Shown piece after piece: positions 15,826 to 20,261 of a DNA stretch of 20,261 nucleotides (position 1 is its first letter; every line of letters begins with the position of its first letter). Both the position numbers and the translations under genes were made by a program. The stretch lies in the NCBI GenBank assembly GCA_937950325.1, contig CALFDJ010000015.1, forward strand, positions 1 through 20,261, in the 5' to 3' direction. The notes under the pieces were generated by a model that had not been told where the DNA came from, did no database searches, and saw only the letters and a program-made list of their open reading frames with translations. This stretch comes from an uncultured Collinsella sp. (lineage in GTDB: Bacteria > Actinomycetota > Coriobacteriia > Coriobacteriales > Coriobacteriaceae).

Positions 15826-17073
15826 CTATGCAAAGCGGGCGACGAGCTCCTGGAGCACGTCGGTCATCTTGACGAGCGAACTGACCGGGACGAACTCGTT
15901 GACGCCGTGGTAGCAATAGCCGCCGGTGGAAAGGTTGGGGCAGGGCAGACCGCGGAACGACAGCTGAGCGCCGTCGGTGCCGCCACGAATCGGCAGTACT
16001 TGGGGCTCAACGCCGCAGGCAAGGTAGGCTTCCTTGGCAACATCAATGAGCTCGGGATAGTCACGAACGATCTCGGCCATATTTCGATACTGCTGCTTAA
16101 TCTCGACTGTCACGCGCTCCTCACCCAGACGCTGGTTGAGCATCGAGGCGGCAGCATCAATAAGGTCGAGTTTCTGCTGGAACTTGGCGGCGTCATGGTC
16201 GCGGACGATATAGCGCGCTGTGGCGTGATCGACGGTCGCAGATACACCCTCAAGGTGATAAAAGCCCTCGTAGCCTTCCGTATACTCCGGGCGCTGCACG
16301 TAGGGGAGCAACGCGTTGAAGTCGCAGAATAGATTGCCTGCGTTGACCATACGGCCCTTGGCGTCGCCCGGGTGGATGGACTGGCCCTCAAAGCGGACGG
16401 TCGCCTCGGCGGCGTTAAAACACTCCCACTCCAGCTCGCCGATGGGGCCGCCGTCGACCGTGTAGGCGTACTTACAGCCAAAGGTATCGATATCCAACAG
16501 CTCGGCTCCGTGGCCGATCTCCTCGTCAGGGCAGAAGCAAATGCCGAGTGCGGGATGGGGCAGAGAAGGGTCATGAGCGATACGCGCGACAAGCGACATG
16601 ATCTCGGCGACGCCTGCCTTGTCGTCCGCGCCCAGCAGCGTAGTGCCATCGCTGCAGACCAGGTCCTCGCCCGCGAGGTCGTTCAGGGCGGGAAGCTTGG
16701 CGGTACTCATGGCAACGGGCTTACCGTCAACCGTGCCGCAGACCAGGTCGCCGCCTTCGTAGTGTACGATATGCGGCTTCACGCCGGCGCCCGGTGCAAC
16801 TTCGGTGGTGTCGAGATGGGCGATCAGGCCCAGGGCGGGCTTGTCCTCAGCGCCCGCACTTGCGGGGATATGCGCGCAGACATAGGCGTGCTCGGTCACG
16901 TGGGCATCTTCCGCACCAAGCTCGCGCAGCTCTTCAGCCAGCACGTTGGCAAGGTCAAACTGAACGGCGCTCGAGGGTACCTGGTCGCAGTTTGCATCCT
17001 CGGACTGCGTGTTGATCTGGACGTAGCGCAAAAAGCGCTCGAGGACATCGGGGTTCGTGGTGGTGTTTTCCAT
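15826..17073 (-). CDS. pepT: Peptidase T (tripeptide aminopeptidase)
   Basis: PepT removes the N-terminal residue from tripeptides in the cytoplasm. This M20-family, two-zinc enzyme has 415 residues, near the usual ~410. Metal and catalytic residues are all in place: HLDT (His86, Asp88), GADDKAG (Asp150), PDEEIGHG (Glu184 catalytic, Glu185), VDGGP (Asp207) and YHGVNEF (His389). I chose the ATG reading 17073-17071, with GGAGCGG at 17085-17079; a longer in-frame version starting at 17169 would add 32 residues across the divergent promoter region and lacks family support. It is the only clear minus-strand gene here. Confidence 0.95.
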   Translation of the reverse strand: MENTTTNPDVLERFLRYVQINTQSEDANCDQVPSSAVQFDLANVLAEELRELGAEDAHVTEHAYVCAHIPASAGAEDKPALGLIAHLDTTEVAPGAGVKPHIVHYEGGDLVCGTVDGKPVAMSTAKLPALNDLAGEDLVCSDGTTLLGADDKAGVAEIMSLVARIAHDPSLPHPALGICFCPDEEIGHGAELLDIDTFGCKYAYTVDGGPIGELEWECFNAAEATVRFEGQSIHPGDAKGRMVNAGNLFCDFNALLPYVQRPEYTEGYEGFYHLEGVSATVDHATARYIVRDHDAAKFQQKLDLIDAAASMLNQRLGEERVTVEIKQQYRNMAEIVRDYPELIDVAKEAYLACGVEPQVLPIRGGTDGAQLSFRGLPCPNLSTGGYCYHGVNEFVPVSSLVKMTDVLQELVARFA

Positions 17074-17111
17074 AAAGACCGCTCCAATCTTGGTCGTCGT
17101 GTGCAACAAGA

Positions 17112-17140
17112 ACTCTAGCACGGTATGCCACGGCATACCA
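17112..17140 (-). promoter_or_regulatory. Probable pepT promoter
   Basis: On the minus strand, TGC-TAGAGT is an extended -10 element (TAGAGT at 17117-17112). A poor -35 match, TGGTAT (17140-17135), lies 17 bases upstream. The dyad at 17122-17139 fills the space between them, so a bound protein would block or modulate this promoter. Confidence 0.4.
17122..17139. promoter_or_regulatory. Perfect dyad between divergent pepT and the DtxR/MntR-type gene
   Basis: GGTATGCC-AC-GGCATACC is an exact 8+2+8 inverted repeat. It sits within the candidate pepT promoter and about 20-35 bases upstream of a TAGAAT -10 element (17157-17162) for the rightward regulator gene. No terminator features accompany it. 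I infer an operator, possibly for the regulator encoded next to it. It does not match the known DtxR or MntR box sequences, so the protein that binds it is open. Confidence 0.55.
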
Positions 17141-17193
17141 CGACGCTTGGATGGGGTAGAATCAGCCATTGAATGCAGAAGGGACGGAAGATC

Positions 17194-17616
17194 ATGGATA
17201 CGACAAATAGCTCGCGCGAACTACATCTGACGGTGGCGAACGAAGACTACTTGGAGTGCATGGTTCGCATTGAAAGCGAAGAGGGGGAAACCAACGGCGT
17301 GCGATCGGTCGACATCGCGCAGCGCCTTGGCGTCTCCAAGGCATCGGTCAATAAAGCGGTTTCGGCGCTCAAGGCATCCGAGCTTGTCGAGCAATCGCAC
17401 TACGGCAAGGTAATCCTGACCGATCGCGGTCGCGAGGTTGGCACGGCTATCTGGTACCGTCATCGCCTCATCCGCACGTTTTTGGTTCAGGAGCTCGGTG
17501 TCGAATTTGAGCGAGCCGATTCCGAGGCCTGCATGATGGAGCATGCGCTATCCGAGGACACGATGAGCCGCTGGCTCGCCTATCTCGAAAAGCAGGGAAT
17601 CAGCGTCGAGGAATAG
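17194..17616 (+). CDS. DtxR/MntR-family metal-dependent transcriptional regulator
   Basis: A 140-residue regulator with an N-terminal winged helix (helix-turn-helix near 40-60, VDIAQRLGVSKASVNKAVSAL) and the family's metal-binding/dimerisation helix region. Its length equals MntR (142 residues), so it lacks the C-terminal SH3-like domain of DtxR/IdeR. Aligned by eye, the metal ligands are Asp18, Glu21, His90, Cys113, Glu116 and His117: the MntR set, but with Cys where MntR has Glu99, as in DtxR (Cys102). ATG 17194 has GGACGGAAG upstream; ATG 17173 lacks a site. The homocysteine methyltransferase gene starts 10 bases after it, so they probably form one operon. The metal sensed and the targets are not evident. 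Confidence 0.85.
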   Translation: MDTTNSSRELHLTVANEDYLECMVRIESEEGETNGVRSVDIAQRLGVSKASVNKAVSALKASELVEQSHYGKVILTDRGREVGTAIWYRHRLIRTFLVQELGVEFERADSEACMMEHALSEDTMSRWLAYLEKQGISVEE

Positions 17617-17626
17617 CGGGATATAT

Positions 17627-18520
17627 ATGGATACGAGTTATTACAACCGCTTTGGTGCCGAGGAACTTACGCGCCGCTTGTCGAGCGAGACCTTGTTGGC
17701 GCAGGGCCCCATGGGCAGTGTTTTGTTGAGTGAGTACGATGCCGCCGACATTCCACCGGCGTTTTGGAATCTGGCAGAGCCGCAGACCGTTTCTCGTATC
17801 CATCGCTTGTATGTCGCCGCCGGCGCGCAGGTGCTCATTACCAATACCTTTCAGGCATCGAGCTATGCCCTCAAGCACGACCAGATTGCGCCGTCCGTGG
17901 CGGAGGTCAATCGCGGGGCCGTCGACGATGCCCGCCAGGCGCACCCTCAGCTACTGCTGGGCTCGATGGGCCCGATCGGTATTGAGTGGTTTGCCGAGGA
18001 CTCTGCCGAGTATCGTGAAATCCGAGGCATTGCGCGCGAACAGGCGCACGCCTTGCTCAACGCCGGCGTTGACAGTCTGCTGATCGAGACGGTGACGTCT
18101 ATCCGTAATTTGCAGCCCATGCTTGCCGGCGCCCGAGATGCCGCCGATGGCATGCCTGTTCTGGTGAGTTTTGTCGTTGACGATAAAGGCGACCTGTTGG
18201 GCGATGGCCTCAACATCGAGGCAGCCGTTTTGTACGCCGAAAAACACGGCGCAAACTCGGTTGGTGTTAATTGCTGTTCGCTTGCGGCCGCGAACGCGGC
18301 GGTGCCCAGGATGGTTGCATCGGCGACTACTCCCGTCACGGTGCGTCCCAACGTAGGCGATCCGGTCCAGACTCAGGATGGCCCCGTATGGCACGAGAAC
18401 CCCGAAGCTTTCGCGCGCGCATGCATCGAATGGAGACATGCCGGTGCCGCAATGGTGGGCAGTTGCTGTGGAACCACGGCAATCACTACGGCCGCGATGG
18501 CCGAGGCGCTCGATATATAA
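17627..18520 (+). CDS. mmuM: Homocysteine S-methyltransferase family protein
   Basis: The 297-residue protein is a single homocysteine-binding barrel (Pfam S-methyl_trans type). It would transfer a methyl group to homocysteine to form methionine. The zinc-binding cysteines are present: Cys216 in GVNCC and Cys280-Cys281 in GSCCGTT. ITNTFQAS and LLIETVTS are further family motifs. Such proteins may use S-methylmethionine (MmuM) or act as a detached MetH N-terminal domain; the sequence does not settle the methyl donor, so the symbol is tentative. ATG 17627 follows AGCGGG. It probably shares a transcript with the metal regulator upstream, which is suggestive because the enzyme needs zinc. Confidence 0.85.
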   Translation: MDTSYYNRFGAEELTRRLSSETLLAQGPMGSVLLSEYDAADIPPAFWNLAEPQTVSRIHRLYVAAGAQVLITNTFQASSYALKHDQIAPSVAEVNRGAVDDARQAHPQLLLGSMGPIGIEWFAEDSAEYREIRGIAREQAHALLNAGVDSLLIETVTSIRNLQPMLAGARDAADGMPVLVSFVVDDKGDLLGDGLNIEAAVLYAEKHGANSVGVNCCSLAAANAAVPRMVASATTPVTVRPNVGDPVQTQDGPVWHENPEAFARACIEWRHAGAAMVGSCCGTTAITTAAMAEALDI

Positions 18521-18525
18521 AGGGT

Positions 18526-18554
18526 AAAACCGCTCCATACGGGGCGGTTTTTTT
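18526..18554 (+). terminator. Intrinsic terminator downstream of mmuM
   Basis: AAAACCGCTCC (18526-18536) pairs with GGGGCGGTTTT (18541-18551) around ATAC, with one G-U pair, and ends in an eight-T run. It shares the ACGGGGCGGTTTT core with the bidirectional terminator at 15789-15801. Confidence 0.92.
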
Positions 18555-18570
18555 ATTGCCTGCATGTCCT

Positions 18571-18640
18571 CGGCAGCATTTGCCCAAATGGTGAATGCTG
18601 GTGCCGGCAGGTTGCCGAGTGCATGTTGCGGGTATACCCC
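18571..18640 (+). promoter_or_regulatory. Structured leader or control region before the phosphohexomutase gene
   Basis: CAGCATT (18574-18580) pairs with AATGCTG (18594-18600), with three more pairs possible beyond a bulge (CGG 18571-18573 with CCG 18604-18606). An alternative palindrome, CATTTG-CC-CAAATG (18577-18590), uses the same bases. Further on, GGGTATACCC (18630-18639) is a perfect 10-base palindrome. A weak promoter, TTGCCG (18612-18617) with TATACC (18633-18638), would place the last palindrome on the -10 element. Confidence 0.35.
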
Positions 18641-18678
18641 ATGCGTACCATGATCCAAACACTGTGAGGTGTCTGCGC

Positions 18679-20079
18679 GTGTGCGCGATAATTCATTTTG
18701 GAACTGACGGTTGGCGCGCTCGCGTCGATGAGGACTTCACTGCCGATAACGTTGCCCGTATCGCCGATGCCGTCGGCGAGTTGTGGCAAAAGACCAATCC
18801 GGGCAAAACGGTATATATAGGGTTCGACACCCGGCCCCTGGCGCGCGAGTTCGCTGAGCTTGCGGCGGGCGTGCTAGCGGCGCACGGGCTAGACGCCGTG
18901 CTCGCTTCGCGACCTGTCCCGACCCCTGCCCTTACGTGGGCGGCGGCTTATGACGGTGAAGCGTGCGGCGCGCTCATGGTGACGGGGTCCCATCATCCGC
19001 AGGGCTATCTGTGCCTCAAGATTCGCATGGGTGACGGCTCGACCGCCAACCAGGATGTCATCGAAGAGCTCGAAGAGACTATGGCTCCCGAGCCAATGGG
19101 GATCGAGGGACAATATCGCACTGCGGATATCATTCCTGACTATATGCAGGCGGTGGCATCGTTTGTCGATGCCGAAGCCATCCGCGCCGCGCACCTGCGC
19201 GTGGTTGTCGATCCTATGGGCGGCGCAGCCCAGGGCTATCTAGCCGACTTGCTGCGCGAGCTTGGCGTTGAGGTGCACGAGATTCACGCCGGGCAGGCGT
19301 CTGACCAAGAAGATATCTGCCCCGACCCCGTTGAACCTTGGGTGGACGCTTGCGAGCGCACGGTTATCGAGGACGGAGCTTGCGCTGGCCTGGTGACCGA
19401 CGGCGACGCCGACCGTATCGGCGCGGTTGACGAGCGCGGCAGATATATACATCCGCATCAGATCATGGCGCTCGTTTTGGGCGACTTGGTTCAATTTCGT
19501 AATTTGGAGGGGCGCGTCGTCGTCAATCTTTCATGCTCGACGCTCGTGCGTCGCATTGCGGAGGCGCTTGGCTGCCGCGTGACCGTCAAACCAGTCGGTT
19601 TCAAATATATAGCGGCGGAGATGAAGAAGGGCGGCGTCCTCATGGGCGGCGAAGAAGCCGGTGGTATCGGCATCGCCGCGCATATGCCCGAGCGCGATGG
19701 AATCCTCGCCTGTCTGATTCTGTGTGAGCTTATGGCAAAGACGGGCGCGCCTTTGGGCGTTCTGGTCGACCAACTCGAGGACAGTTTTGGTAAGACGAGT
19801 TACGGTCGACGCGATTTGCGCCTTGAGGCCGAAGATGCCGAAACGTTACGAACCCTGCTGCCGGGCGTAAACCCCAAGTCGATTTGTGGCAAGGTGCCGC
19901 AAAACGTTAGTCATATGGACGGCTTGCGTCTGTCATTCGAGGATGACACGTGGCTGCTGGTCCGTCCTAGCGGGACCGAACCAGTGGTGCGCGTCTACGC
20001 CGAGGGGTTCTCGGTGGAAGAACGTGATGAGTTGCTCGATGCTGGCTGTGCTTTAGCTAGGGGGACGTATCCGCTTTAA
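18679..20079 (+). CDS. Phosphoglucomutase/phosphomannomutase family protein
   Basis: An alpha-D-phosphohexomutase of 466 residues, the usual family length. It interconverts hexose 1- and 6-phosphates. The four active-site loops are recognisable but variant: phosphoserine loop TGSHHP (102-107, Ser104; common form TASHNP) followed by QGYLCLKI instead of the usual NG-IK; metal loop DGDADR (241-246); sugar loop GGEEAGG (323-329; GEESG in many PGMs, GEQSGH in GlmM); and phosphate loop RPSGTEP (429-435). The sugar loop argues against GlmM. GTG 18679 with AGGTG seven bases upstream gives the family-typical N-terminus IIHFGTDGWRA; the frame stays open further upstream, across the structured region, but without family similarity. 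It uses rare ATA isoleucine codons at least four times. Exact substrate uncertain. Confidence 0.88.
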   Translation: MCAIIHFGTDGWRARVDEDFTADNVARIADAVGELWQKTNPGKTVYIGFDTRPLAREFAELAAGVLAAHGLDAVLASRPVPTPALTWAAAYDGEACGALMVTGSHHPQGYLCLKIRMGDGSTANQDVIEELEETMAPEPMGIEGQYRTADIIPDYMQAVASFVDAEAIRAAHLRVVVDPMGGAAQGYLADLLRELGVEVHEIHAGQASDQEDICPDPVEPWVDACERTVIEDGACAGLVTDGDADRIGAVDERGRYIHPHQIMALVLGDLVQFRNLEGRVVVNLSCSTLVRRIAEALGCRVTVKPVGFKYIAAEMKKGGVLMGGEEAGGIGIAAHMPERDGILACLILCELMAKTGAPLGVLVDQLEDSFGKTSYGRRDLRLEAEDAETLRTLLPGVNPKSICGKVPQNVSHMDGLRLSFEDDTWLLVRPSGTEPVVRVYAEGFSVEERDELLDAGCALARGTYPL

Positions 20080-20156
20080 CCATGAGACTGCCTTATATAA
20101 AGAGATGCTCGGCGAGCGGTAGGTAACGGCTGGCAAACGTTAGTCGGATACCAAAC

Positions 20157-20184
20157 TGTGTAGGAAATGTGTAGGAAATGTGTA
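20157..20184. repeat. Short tandem repeat in the 3' non-coding end
   Basis: An 11-base unit, TGTGTAGGAAA, occurs twice in direct succession (20157-20167 and 20168-20178), followed by a partial third copy, TGTGTA. Nothing else in 20080-20261 reads as a gene; the segment may be the promoter region of a gene beyond the window. Repeats spaced by one helical turn could be activator sites, which is speculative. Confidence 0.55.
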
Positions 20185-20261
20185 CGCCCAGATTCCCGCC
20201 CACGGCGCCCCTCCGGTCTGGCAATATATCTCCTTGCCGCGCGGCCCGGTGGAACCGGATC

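Noticed and set aside
16372..17118. A 248-codon + strand open frame across pepT
   Set aside because: pepT on the minus strand has all metal ligands in place; the + frame shows no domain.

Overview
The window is a GC-rich, gene-dense chromosomal segment, almost entirely on the + strand. The gene set, base composition, frequent GTG/TTG starts and protein features point to a gut Coriobacteriia actinobacterium, most likely Collinsella or a close relative. That placement is an inference from recalled family traits, not from a search. No rRNA, tRNA, CRISPR array, transposase or phage gene is visible.

Layout. Positions 1-557 carry no convincing gene. They hold a long near-perfect palindrome (93-180), a terminator-like hairpin and the probable prmC promoter. 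prmC follows, with a large Ala/Glu-rich insertion. Next comes a self-contained toxin-antitoxin pair (1884-2568) with its own promoter and a candidate operator over the -10 element. Then come tsaC (Sua5/YrdC family), glpK and upp. After a 282-base structured gap with a good promoter, a complete F1Fo ATP synthase operon runs in the order atpI-B-E-F-H-A-G-D-C (6069-12952) and ends at a strong terminator. murA begins only 13 bases beyond that terminator and is followed by an LCP-family cell-wall ligase gene.

Three hairpins (15573-15801) separate the + strand genes from pepT, the only clear minus-strand gene. pepT diverges from a small DtxR/MntR-type regulator gene, which is followed closely by a homocysteine S-methyltransferase gene. 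A perfect dyad sits between the divergent genes. A phosphohexomutase gene with variant active-site motifs ends the set of genes, and the last ~180 bases are non-coding with a short tandem repeat.

How it fits together. The order prmC - tsaC - upp - atpIBEFHAGDC - murA recalls the deep synteny known from Bacillus (prfA-prmC...ywlC...glyA-upp-atp...murAA). glpK and the toxin-antitoxin pair look like insertions into that backbone. The block serves housekeeping roles: release-factor methylation, t6A tRNA modification, glycerol and uracil use, ATP synthesis, peptidoglycan precursor synthesis and cell-wall polymer attachment. I see no obvious new multi-gene system. The best leads are the 5' palindromic element, the PrmC insertion, the signal-peptide-like start of AtpF, the hybrid metal site of the regulator with its adjacent dyad, and the terminator placed just in front of murA.
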